Positions 1-11,157 of a DNA stretch of 64,000 nucleotides are shown here, piece after piece (positions within the stretch are counted from its first letter, which is position 1; the number at the start of each line of letters is the position of its first letter). Both the position numbers and the translations under genes were made by a program. The notes under the pieces were generated by a model. That model saw only the letters and a list, made by a program, of their open reading frames with translations. It ran no database searches and had not been told where the DNA came from. Where the stretch lies: assembly GCA_963580285.1 (NCBI GenBank), contig OY757011.1, positions 198,107,644 through 198,171,643 of the forward strand, written 5' to 3'. The DNA is from Lucinisca nassula. Taxonomy: Eukaryota > Mollusca > Bivalvia > Lucinida > Lucinidae.

Positions 1-1655
1 AGGAAAAAATGATGAAACGACCCTATAAATCAATGCCATGACTCCTGTTAAAACGAACACCCACACAACACGTGACGGGAATGAAAATCATATATGGTAC
101 AATTTGGCGGTTGGCGATTTTTAAGCAAATTTTATAGAACTCAGCCTTAAAGCGGCCCCCTGTATTGTAAAAACAGATCTCCATAAACCACTCATGCATA
201 CATCGTATGATATGTGCATGACTTGTTCATGGAGCAGCACAGTTTGCGTACCATATTTCACCTAAAATATTTCACTCGCACCGCCCTACCATATATCTAC
301 TAAAATAATTTAGATGTGCATAAGCACCAGAGAGGTTTCCTATTCCATCTCGTAACAACCTTGCTAGTGGGTATCGCGGGATAACCTCTTTTATCCGACC
401 AGATAGGGATACAACACAATTTGATGGACATATGTGAAAGGTGAAGTCCGAACACCCCCACTATACCCCTTTTCGCCTATCCCAGAAGCTTAGCGCTGTG
501 GTATGACCCAGTCGAGTTGTGAGTACCTTTGATCATTTTATCATACGCGGGTTGAGCATCCCAGAATAACTTCCGTTGGGCGGCCGGATGGAGATGAATT
601 TTTCATAAGGCAGTCATATGGGTGTTCGAGCAGCGGGACTTGACGGTAGAGGAAGTACAAGCGCTGGGGTGTGGCCCGGTCTGTGGGATAAAGGGATCCT
701 CTGGGTTCGGCTAGTTGTTATCGCGTTATAACCTCTGATATCCGATCAGATGGGGATACATGACCATGGGATGGGCATATGTGAAAAGTGAACGACACCC
801 CCAGGTGGCCGAGCCCAGAAGTCTAGCGCTGGGGTGCGTTGTAAATAATTTTGGCCCCTTTATCCTCCACGGGATGAACATCCTAGGATAACCTCCATTA
901 GGCGCCCAGACGGGGATGACTTTATGATAAGGCAGTGGTATGGGTGTTGTAGCATCGGGACCTAGACGCAGGTCGAGGCCTAGCCCTCGGGTGTGACACG
1001 GTATGTGTCGTGTAGGGGTCCTCTGAGTTCCGGACCTTGATAGTGGATATCGCGGGATAACCTGTTATCCGGCCAGATGGAGAGACAAGACGATTGGACA
1101 GGCATATGTGTAAAGTGAAATTGAACCCACCCCCACCCGTGGCCGAGCCCAGAAGCATAGCGCAGGGATGTGACCCAGTGTGTGATAAGAGTACCTTTGG
1201 TCCTCTTATCGTCAGCGGGGTGAGCATCCGGGGATAATTTCGGTTTAGCAACCAGACGGTGTTGACCTTTCCACTAGGCAGTGGTATGGGTGTTCGAGCA
1301 GCGAGAGCTGAAGGTAAAGCCAGGCGTAGTGCTTGTGTGTGACCCTGTATGTGGGGTCGACGGGTCCTCTGAGTACCGGACGCAGCTGGTGGGTATCGCG
1401 GGATAACATCTGTTATCCGTCCAGATGGTGGTATAAGTTCATGGGATGGGCATATGTGAAAAGTGAAGTCCGACCCCCTGTCACCGAGCCCAGGAACCTA
1501 GCGCAGTTTGAGTTGTGAGTACTTTTGGTCCTACTATCCTCCGCATGGTTAGCTTCCCGTGATAACATCCGTTAGGCGACCAGACCAGAAGACTTTTCCA
1601 AAAGGCAGCGGTATTGGTGTTCCAGCAGCGGGAACTGGAGGTATAGCCAGGCGTC
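1..1655 (-). repeat. 337-bp satellite, inverted block
   Basis: About five diverged monomers of the same satellite that runs forward after 1655, here in reverse orientation. Landmarks are the recurring blocks 'gcgggataacctctg', 'gggatgagcatcc' and 'cagcgggac', which are reverse complements of the forward-array landmarks. The window starts inside the array, so its left edge is unknown. The short open frames here are not genes: frames do not persist between monomers. Confidence 0.88.
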
Positions 1656-4600
1656 CAGAAGTCTACGCCCACGTCCCGCTGCTCCAACACCCATACCACT
1701 GTCTTAAGGATAAAGGTACCAAAGGTAGTCAAAACTCATACTTGGTCACACCCCGAGCTAGGCGTCAACAGGGGGGTTACACTTCACTTTTCATACACAG
1801 CCATCCCATGGTCTTGTATACCCATCTGGCCGGATAACTGAGGTCATCCCTAGATACCATCTAGCAGCGTTCGGTACCCAGAGGACCCCTTTACCCAAAG
1901 ACTGGGTCACACACCAGCAATAGGCCTGGCTCTACGTCCAGGTCCCGCTGCTCCAGGGGGTGGGGGGGGGTCGGACTTCACTTTTCACATAAACCCACGC
2001 GTCCAGAGGTCTACGCCCAGGTCCCGCTACTCCAACACCCCATACAACTGCCTTATGGAAAAGTGATCCCCGTCTGGCCGCCTTACGGAGGTCCTCCCCG
2101 GATTCTCACCTCGCGGACGATAAAGGGACCAAGGGTACTTACATACACTTGTAAACATCTGGCCCGACAATAGAGGTTATCCCACGATACCCACTAGCTA
2201 GGTCCGGTACCCAGATGACCCCTCCATCCCCAGGACTGGGTAACACATCAGCGGTAGGCCTGGCTCCACGTCCAGGTCCCGCTGCTCCAACATCCGTACC
2301 AAAGCTTTATGGAAAAGTCATCCCAGTCTGGCCGCCTAACGAAGGTTATCCCCGGATGCTTACCACGCGAGGGATAAAGGGACCAAAGGTTCCCACAACT
2401 CACACTGGGACAGACCCCAGCGGTAGGATTCTGGGCTCGGCCACAGGGAATCGACAGAGGTTATCCCGCGATACCCACTAGCAGGACCCGGTACCCAGAG
2501 GAGCCCTCTACCCAACAGACCGGGTCTCACCCAAGCGCAAGGGCCTGGCTCTACGTCAAGGTCCGACTGCTCCAACAGTTACACCACTGCTTTATGGGAA
2601 AGTCTGGCAGTCTAACGGAGGTTTTCCCAGGATGCTCACCCCGCCGGACTTCATTCACTGTTCACATAGGCCCACCCCATGGTCTTGTCTACCCATCTTG
2701 CCGGATGAAAAAGGTTATCCTCCGATACAAACTAACAGGGTCCGGTGCCCAGATGACCCCTCATCCCAAAAGACGGGGACAGACCACAGCGCCAGGTCTG
2801 ACTAAAGGTCTTGTCCCGCTGCTCCAACATCCATAACACTGTCTAAAGGAATGGTAATGCCCGTCTGGTCGCCTAACGAAGGTTATCCACGGATGCTCAA
2901 CCTTCGGAGGATAAGTGACCAATGGTACTCACAACTCGCACTGGGCTACATCCAACGCTGGGCTTCTGGGCTCGTCCACAGGGGGCTGGACCACACTTTT
3001 CACGTAGGCCAACCCCCATGGTCTTGAATATCGAAAAGTCATCCCGTCTGGCCACCTAACGAAGGTTATTCCCGGACGCTCACAAAGCGGAAGATAAAGG
3101 GACCAAAGGTATTCACAACTAACACTGGGGCACATACCCAGCGCTAGGCTTCTGGGCTCGGCTACAAGGGGTCGGACTTCACTTTTCACACAGGCCCACC
3201 CCATGGTCTTGCATACCCACCTGGCCGGATAACAGAGGTTATCCTGCGACACCCACTAGCAAGGTCCGGTACGCAGAGGACTCTCTGCCCCACAGATCGA
3301 GTCACACCCAGGCGATAGGCCTGGTTCTACATCCAGGTTCCGCTTCTCAAAACCCATACCACTGCCTTATGCAAAATGTCATTCCCGTCTGGTCACCTAA
3401 CGAAGGTTATCCTCGGATACTTACCCCGTGGAGGGTAAAGGGACCAAACGTACTCACAAATAACACCAGGTAAAACTTCAGCGCTAGGCACACAGGCACG
3501 GTCACAGGGGTTCGGTCTTCACTTTTCACATACGCCCACCCCATGGTCTTGTTTACCCGTCTGGCCGGATACTAGAGGTTATTCCGCGATACCCATTAGC
3601 AGGATCCGGTACCCAGTGCTAGGCCTGGCTCTACGTCAAGGCCCCGCCGCTTCAATAACAATACTACTGCATTATGGAAAAGTCATCCCCGTCTGGCCGC
3701 CTAACGGAGGTTATCCCCGGATGCTCATCCCGCGGAGGATAAAGGTTTCAAACCTTCTCACAACTTACACTTGGGCACACCTCAGCGCTAGGCTTCTGGG
3801 CTCGGCAACAGGGCGGGGGTGGGGTTTCGCAAACCCCTTGTAACACACGCCCACCCCATGAATTTGTATACCCATCTGGTCGTATAACAGAGGTTATCCC
3901 GCCAAACACAGTAGCAGGGTCCGGCATCTAGTGGACCACTCTAACCCACAGACAGGGTCACACCCAGCGCAAGGCCTGAATGTACGTCCAGGTTCCGCTG
4001 CTCCAACACCCATATCACTGTCTTATGGAAAAACCATACCCGTCAGGCCGCCTATCGGAAGTTATCTTAGGATGTTCAACCCGCGGAGGATAAAGGACCA
4101 AAGGTACTCACAACTGACACTGGAGCACACCTCGGCTCTAGTCTTCTAGGCTCAGCTACGGGGGGTCGGACTTCGCTTTTCACATACGCCCACCCCATGG
4201 TCTTGTTTACCAATCTGGCCGGGTAACAGAGGTTATCCCGCGGTACCGACTAGCAGGGTTTTATATCCAGAGGAACACTCTACCCCACAGACAGGGTCAC
4301 ATCCCAACGCATGGCCTACCTCTACGTCCAGGTCCCGCTGCTATAACACCGATACCACTGCCTCATGGAAAATTCAGCCCCATCTGGCCGCCTAACGGAG
4401 GTTATCGAATGCTCATAACGCAGAGGATAAAGTGACGAAAGGTACTCACAACTCACACTTGGGCACACCCCAGCGCTAGGCTTCTTGGCTCGGCCAAAGG
4501 GTGGTCGGACTTAATGTTTCACGTACGCCCACCCAATGGTCTTGTATACCCATCTGGCCGGGTAACAGAGGATGTCCCGCGATACCAACTAGCAGGTTCC

Positions 4601-6890
4601 GGTACCCAGAGGACCACCCTATCCCACAGACAGGGACACACCCCAGCGGTAGGCCTGGCTCTACGTCCAGGTCCCGCTGATCCAGCACTGCCGTTTGAAA
4701 AATTCATCCCCGTTTGGCCGCCTAAAAGAGGTTATCCCCGGATGCTCACGCCGCGGAGGATAAAGTGATGAAAGGTACTCATAACTCACACTCGGGCAGC
4801 CCCAAGCGCTTGGTTTCTGGGCTCCGCCACAGGGGGTCGAACTTCACTTTACACATACGCCAACCCCACGGTCTTGTATACCAATCCGACCCAATAACTA
4901 AGGTTATACTGCGATACCCACTAGCAGGGTCCGATACCCAGAGGAAAACGCTACCCCTCAGACAGGGTCTAACCTAGCGCTAGGCCTGGCTCTAAGTCGA
5001 GGTAACGATTCTGCAACACCCATACCACTGCCTTATGAAAACGTCATCCCCGTCTGGCCGCATAACAGAGGTTATCCCTGGATGCTCAAGCCGTGGAGGA
5101 TAAGGGACGAAAGGTACTCACGACTCAAACTTGGGCCCACCCAGCGCTAGGCTTCTGGGCTCTGCCACAGGGGAGTCGGACTAAACTTTTCATATACGCC
5201 CACTCCATGGTCTTGTTAACCCATCTGGTCGGATAACAGAGCTTATCCCGTGATACCTATAGCAGATTAAGTTACCAAGAGGACCACTCTACCCCACAGA
5301 CAGGGTCATACCCCAGCGCTAGGCCTGGTTTATCTCCAGGACCCGCTGCTCCAACACACATACCACTGCCTTATGAAAAAGTCATCCCCGGCTCGCCGCC
5401 TAACGGAGGTTATCCCCGGATGTTCCTCCCGCAGAGGATAAAGCGACGAAAGGTACTCACAACTCACACATGGGACACCCCAGCGCTAGGCTTATGTGGT
5501 CGGCCACAGACGGGTCGGACTTCACTTTTAACATACGCCCACCCATGGTCATGTATACCCATATGACCGGATAAAAGAGGTTATCCCGCGGTACCTACTA
5601 GCAGGGCCCGGTACCCAAAGGCCACTCCACGCCACAGACAGGACCACACCTCAGCGCTGAGCCTAGCTCATAGTCCAGGTCCCGCTGCTCCAACACCAGT
5701 ACCACTGCCGCGTTACTTTCGCACACTCTGGGCTCGGCCACAGTAGGATCGGACTTCACTTTTCACATACGCCCATGCCAGGGTCTTGTATACTCATCTT
5801 GCCTGATAACAGGTTATCCCACGATACCCACTAGCAGGACCCGATACCCAGAGGACCACTCTACCCCAAAGAGTGGGTCAAACCCCAGCGCTAGGTCTGG
5901 ATCTACGTCCAGGTCCCGCTGCTCCAACATCAATACCACTGCCTTATGGAGAAGTCATCCCCGTCTAGCCGCCTAACGGAGGTTTTCCCCGGATGCTCCT
6001 CCGCGGAGGATAAAGGGACGTAAGAAACTCACAACTCACACTTGGACACACCCCAGTGTTAGGCTTCTGGGCTGGGTCACAGGGGTGGGGTTGGGTCGGA
6101 CTTCACATTACACATACACCCACCCCATGGTCTTGTATACCCATCTGGCCGGATAACAAAGGTTACGCCGAGATACCTACTAGCAGAGTCCGGTACCAAA
6201 GGACCTCTCTATCCCCCACGCAATGTCACACCCCTGCGCTAGCCCTGGCTCTACGTTCAGGTCCCGCTGCTCCAAAACACATACCACTGTCTTATGGAAA
6301 GCCATCCCCGAATGTGTCCCTAACAGAGGTTATCTGCGGATGCTCACACCACGGAGGATAATGGGACGAAAGGCACTCACAACACACAGTGGGGTCGGAC
6401 TTCATTTTTCACATACGCCCACTCCATGGTCTTGTATGCCCATCTGGCCGGATCATAGAGGTTAATCCGCGATACCCATTAACAGGGTCCAGAGTCCGGT
6501 ACCCAGAGGACCACTCTGCCCCAAAGACAGGGTCACACCCAAGCGCTAGGCCTGGCTCTACGTCCAGGTCCCGCTGCTCCAACACCCATACTATTGCCTT
6601 AATGAAAACTCATCCCCCAACTGGCCGTCTAACGGATGTTATCCCCGGATGCTTACCCCGCGGAGGATAAAGGGTCCAAAGGTACTCACAAAACATACTG
6701 GGGCACACCCCAGCGCTAGGCTTCTGGGCGGGGCCACAGGGGGTCGGACTTCTTTTTTTCACATACGCCCATCCCATGGTATTGTATACCCATCTGTCCT
6801 GATAACAGAGGTCATCTTGCGATAACCACTAGCAGGGTACCACTCTTCCACACAAACAGGGTCACATCCCAGTGCTAGGCCTGGCTCTAC
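1656..6890 (+). repeat. 337-bp satellite, forward block
   Basis: About 15 tandem monomers. The landmark 'catggtcttgtatacccat' recurs at about 3201, 3541, 4196, 4534, 4868, 5207, 5547, 5787, 6127, 6427 and 6777, giving a usual spacing of 336-341 bp with a few shortened units (for example about 236 bp before 5787). Each monomer contains two diverged half-units of about 168 bp: both halves carry a 'ctggccg...taac.gaggttatccc' block and a 'cacaccccagcgctaggc' block. Monomers differ at many sites, so the array is not freshly homogenised. Confidence 0.92.
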
Positions 6891-7803
6891 GTCCACAGAT
6901 ACTTGGGGTCAGGTCACTTGCTTATGTTTTTTCGAAGTTATTTTTGCATTTTGCTATAAGTGGAACACTTACCATCATGATGAAACATGTTTAGAAACTT
7001 CTAGACAAAGTGTTTCAAAAATTGTCTTTTTTTACTATCAAGGCGCAAATTAGTAAAGCTAACACTCTTTTTGAAAACGAAAGTGGACACCCATGCAGAA
7101 ACTATGAAGCATGCACAAAACAAAAGAATGCAGCTACGACTTACCGACATCCATCAATCAGGTAAACATTTGCCTTCACAATTCAGGTTACACTACTTTC
7201 TGATTTTGTGATACAGCTGAGAAATATTCCAAAAACAAACAGTCTAGTAAATTGAGCACAAAGCGTGGCTCTCAAACTGGGTTCAAAGCGTGACTCCCGT
7301 TTACTATGCATTTTTTCCACGTTAACCAGTCTGGCCAGGTCTGTCAAAATAAATACAAAACGAAACCCGTCTAGACTGGTTACCCGCTTTATCGCAGTAC
7401 ATGGATAGCGACCGGAAGCCACGCTTTGTCTGCTCAATTTTACTGGAATGGGTCGTTTATGGAAGATTTCTCAGCTGTATTACAATATCAGAAACATTGT
7501 GAAGGCAAATGTTTACCTAATCGAAGGATGTAGATAGGTTGTAGTTGTGTTCATTTGATTTGTGCAGGCTTCATAGTTTCTGCATTGATGTCTACTTTGA
7601 AATTCGTTTTCCAAAAATTCTTATCTTTACTAATTTGAGCCTTGATAGTAAAACAGACGTTTTGTTTTTTTTAGAAAAAAAAAAAACTTTATCTAGAAGT
7701 TTCTAAACATGTTTTATAATGATGGTAAATGTTCCGCTTATAGCAAAATGCAAAAATAACTTTGAAAAAGCATTAGCATGTGACCTGACCTCAAGTATCA
7801 GTG
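6891..7803. mobile_element. Foldback (long inverted-repeat) element inside the satellite
   Basis: The two ends are long imperfect inverted repeats of roughly 300-370 bp. The left arm begins 'gatacttggggtcaggtcac' (about 6897) and the right arm ends with the near reverse complement near 7800. The matching arms include the 'cagaaactatgaagc', 'aacatgtttagaaacttct' and 'ggtaaacatttgcc' blocks. Satellite sequence stops at 'ctacgtcca' on the left and resumes as 'ataccactgccttatgg' on the right, so the element interrupts a monomer. There is no transposase frame, so it would be non-autonomous. The exact termini and any target duplication are not clear. Confidence 0.8.
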
Positions 7804-8230
7804 AATACCACTGCCTTATGGAAAAATCATAAATGAGTTCCCAAAATGACTGACAAGAAATTGGGGAACATATGGTCTGAAAGAATTGCAATTTTCTACC
7901 TAATTGCAAATTATACTCAAATGCTGATTGGTCCAGATAATTATTTAGGGTATATGTCGACATCCGCACCATGGCATCAGTTGCCATGACAACATCAAAC
8001 AGCATATAGATTTGCACCTTTCTTTTGAAAAATCAGGGTAGGTGTACTAAAAGGGTTATAAAATTATCACTTTCTCATCTTTTTAGATATAAATTGGTAG
8101 AAATGTTGGCAAAATAAGGGAACCCAATCTGATTGTATAATATGGAATTAAGGCACTGCCTTTTGAGCAAACACACTCATATACAACCCTTAGGTAGTTA
8201 ATAGTAGTGTAGAACATCAAAAATACCAAC
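7804..8230. other. Satellite remnant, then unrecognised sequence
   Basis: The first ~27 bp ('ataccactgccttatgg...') are the last recognisable satellite sequence. The remainder is AT-rich with no coding signal, repeat unit or splice-flanked frame that I can recognise. Confidence 0.5.
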
Positions 8231-8545
8231 AGTGCTAGTGTGGTAGCTCATTGGTTAGTACACTTGCCTCTGGTGCTAGAGACACCCGGTTAGATTCTCG
8301 GCAGCGACAATGAAATTTGCTATCCGAACATGTTCCATTGGCATCATTTGTTAGTGCATCGTCTTTTGGATCGGGACGTTAACTGGAGGCCCATGTGCAG
8401 AAAGAATCATCCCCTCTGCAGGCTGAAAATCCTTACCGCAATGTCATGATTGTCACGTAAGCGTTTGTCCTGCATATCTCAAGTGTATGTACACCTGCAA
8501 GTAATAGTCAAATGTGACCTAACACAATATGGATAGATAGATACA
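8231..8545 (+). mobile_element. tRNA-derived SINE (family with GGGACGTTAA middle domain)
   Basis: A tRNA-like head carries an A-box-like 'tggtagctcattggttagt' at 8241 and a B-box-like 'ggttagattc' at 8288. A middle domain follows with 'ggatcgggacgttaactgg' and 'aggcccatgtg' at about 8373, and the copy ends near a short GATA run at 8530. The middle domain resembles the block in the SINE at 20827-20986, suggesting a shared SINE body. The anticodon region is too diverged to assign a tRNA parent. Confidence 0.65.
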
Positions 8546-8956
8546 CACTGGATTTTTGGGGGTGCAAAGAAAATACATGTACCTGAAACCTTCAAAGTAT
8601 GCTTTTGAAAGCATGATATTTCTTGGTTCTACATGGTCTTAATGGCGGACTGTCGCTGTAGTGTGTGATTAATGAACTTATTTATTTATTTATTTATTTT
8701 TCGTCGTCTCCTCATCCCCTTCCGACTCCATATACATATTGTACAAAGAATAATATAAAACCGAATGGATGATAAATTATTTACGAAAGACTAGAGCTAT
8801 ATACATATGTATACAGCTCGCTCGCATGCTCGCATGCACGTATACGCACATTCGCCCCACATAAACGCACGCGCGGAGGCAAGCACGCGCGCACATACGC
8901 ATGCATGCGAGCACGAAGCGACACCCGTACGGACTCAGGCACACGCCTGCCGTGTG

Positions 8957-9438
8957 CTATGTATGTATGTATGTATGTATGTATGTATGTATGTATGTAT
9001 GTATTGTCTGACTTGAGATTTTATGTCCCGTTAACACTATTTAGACAACCATGGAGACATTACTACCATCTCTGCGGGACCTCCAACCGACACCGAGACG
9101 AAACGACACCCTTATCCCTGCCACCCAAACAAGCCAAAAGGGTTAATATGCAGGGACGCTACGACCCACACCACCCTACATGGGCAGGTCCAGGAGTCCT
9201 AAGCGGCCCACCAGTACTCATGTGCGGTGGGCCCAAACCCCGTGCGGAAGAACCATGAAGCCCATTCTATTTTTCAAGCCCCGATGGTTGGGGCGAGTAT
9301 GTATGTATGTATGTATGTATGTATGTATGTATGTATGTATGTATGTATGTATGTATGTATGTATGTATGTATGTATGTATGTATGTATGTATGTATGTAT
9401 GTATGTATGTGTGTGTGTGTGTGTATGTGTGTGCGTGC

Positions 9439-9478
<40 letters not shown>
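8957..9478. repeat. GTAT microsatellite split by a SINE, then GT repeat
   Basis: A (GTAT)n run at 8957-9004 and a longer one at 9297-9408 flank the family C element at 9010-9295. The right run changes into (GT)n up to 9478. The repeated tyrosine/cysteine/valine-rich open frames here are translations of the microsatellite, not proteins. Confidence 0.95.
9010..9295 (-). mobile_element. Family C SINE-like element, diverged
   Basis: Minus-strand copy of the ~300 bp family described at 42585-42884. Its tail side ('acttgagattttatgtcccg') lies at 9011 and its head side ('caagccccgatggttgggg') at 9276. It sits between two GTAT runs, as if it inserted into a microsatellite or brought one with it. Confidence 0.75.
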
Positions 9479-9481
<3 letters not shown>

Positions 9482-9580
9482 TAAAACCTACCAAGCGTGG
9501 AACTTTGTAAGAATACACACCAACCAAGCGGGGAACACCTACCAAACGGGGAAGTCCCCAGTTGGTTTTAAACTAAAATT
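9479..9580. repeat. Short repeat with CCAANCGGGGAA motif
   Basis: Three spaced occurrences of 'accaagcg(g)ggaac'-type motifs follow directly after the GT microsatellite. The reverse complement, 'ttccccgtttggt', recurs in tandem at 22875-23000 and at 15965-15995 and 23150-23165. Confidence 0.55.
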
Positions 9581-10155
9581 CGCATTCCCAGCCACCAAAA
9601 TATCAATATGTCAATTTTTATTAGAAATCTGACGCCTTCCCCAATTAGCTGGTTAGCAGCATGCACAAAATAAACACACATTCTGGTACGAGTGTGTATT
9701 TCTGTTAGAAAGCAGTTCCCCGGTTGTGCTGTTAAAATTCATACACAGCTCGGCTAATGAGCACATGGAAAATTGTGTGCAGATGAGCAAAACGCAAAAG
9801 AATGAGGTAATGTCTTGTGTGTTGTGGTTTTGAGACCAAGTCAACAACAATGGTCATGTCGGGCCGGTCATATATCCTCACTGTTACTCGACAGGCTCTA
9901 AGCGGTTTACCAGTACTTTGAGAGATTTCCCACCCGAAACTCTGATATCACTCAATGCAACCGTCCACATAAAGCCGTCTCCCGAAAGATGGAGCATTAA
10001 AAAAGAAACAATAGCCTACAGTAGAAGAAAAGATCTAAACAGATCCCCATTTCCGCACCTGCTGCAAGTACAATAGACCTTGCATTACTGGAGCAAAAAC
10101 GATAGGAGCCCTGGCATTGGCAGCTACACAGAACCTATAAACTGATCCAGCTTCC
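9581..10155. other. No gene recognised
   Basis: This is a mixed unique sequence. A short piece at 9896-9917 ('aggctctaagcggtttacca') matches the middle of family C. I see no exon with matching splice sites. Confidence 0.4.
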
Positions 10156-10166
10156 AACATAAAGTT

Positions 10167-10430
10167 TCGTGGGTTCGACACCTGCCGGTGTCAGTAAAAT
10201 TTATCCGTGGAGATTGATTATGAAATCTTTTCTTCTGTCATTCTCTACCTTCCGTTGCTTCAAGAAGGGCAGTTGTCAGTTTCTGGCGAAAGAATGCGCA
10301 CTGTACTGGTTAACCGCTTTCGTATAAGCCTATCCAGGAATAGTGTGGATAGGTAAACTGACCGGCTCAAAATGACCTAAAATAGTGTTGACTGAGCCGT
10401 TAAACTCCAATACTAACAAACAAACAAACA
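10167..10430 (+). mobile_element. Family A SINE, 5'-truncated
   Basis: The copy starts within the tRNA-like B box ('gggttcgacacc') and continues through the family A body ('agaagggcagttgtcagttt', 'gaaagaatg', 'actggttaaccgc') to an (AACA)n tail. An 11 bp target duplication 'aacataaagtt' flanks it at 10156-10166 and 10431-10441, which shows retrotransposition with 5' truncation. Confidence 0.88.
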
Positions 10431-10441
10431 AACATAAAGTT

Positions 10442-11156
10442 GATATATCCCTGCTTTTGAAAAGGTGGGGTGGGGTATACTGGTTCTTGAAAAATGTATA
10501 AGCCTTGATCTTTAAATTTGGTTAACAAGTAGACCGTCGCAGTATTTGTTTGACGGAAAGTCCGACTTCTGTTTGTCATATTTACATGTGTTTTATTCCT
10601 TTATATACCCCACTTCACGACAGTGATGGGATATTATGATATACCCTCCGTGTCGTACCATTTCCGATAGATATTTTTCACGTTTTTTAATCTATTTTTT
10701 TTTTTTTTTTTTCAAATTTTGCAAACACTCAAACCGGGAATGTGTGGTTTCGGATTGTTAATAGGCAAAAGCCATCAATTTTTGTCACAATTGTGGCCCT
10801 TTCCAGTTCCTAATAGTGGTTTTGGGATATTTCTGGTCGATATTTGGAGTCTTCACGCACTTCTTTTTTATTATTATTATTACTTTTAGTTTTCAAATTG
10901 TGCATACTAATTTATACCGGCGATGTGTGGTTTGAGATTGTTAACGGACAAAATCAGTCAATTTTGGACCTTGTCATTTCCTCATGAGTGTTTTGGGGCG
11001 TTTTCGATCGATAACTTAGGTTTTGTTTCGAGGATTTTCTTTAAATTCTGTACATATGTCGTAAGGCTGATTGGAATCTAGGCAGATCCGGAATCTGCCT
11101 AGGCCAGATTAGAATTCTAATGTTGTTTAGAATTCGAATCTAGGCAGATCCAGAAT
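10442..11156. other. Unrecognised AT-rich stretch with a small hairpin
   Basis: No gene is recognised. A poly-T run lies near 10696-10712. A short inverted repeat 'ctaggcagat'/'atctgcctag' spans 11078-11102, and its arm recurs at 11139, next to the Tc1-like element. Confidence 0.4.
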
Positions 11157-11157
11157 C

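Noticed and set aside
9267..9545. Repetitive secreted or antifreeze-like protein from long Tyr/Cys/Val frames
   Set aside because: All frames on both strands across the GTAT/GT microsatellite are open; this is simple-repeat translation.
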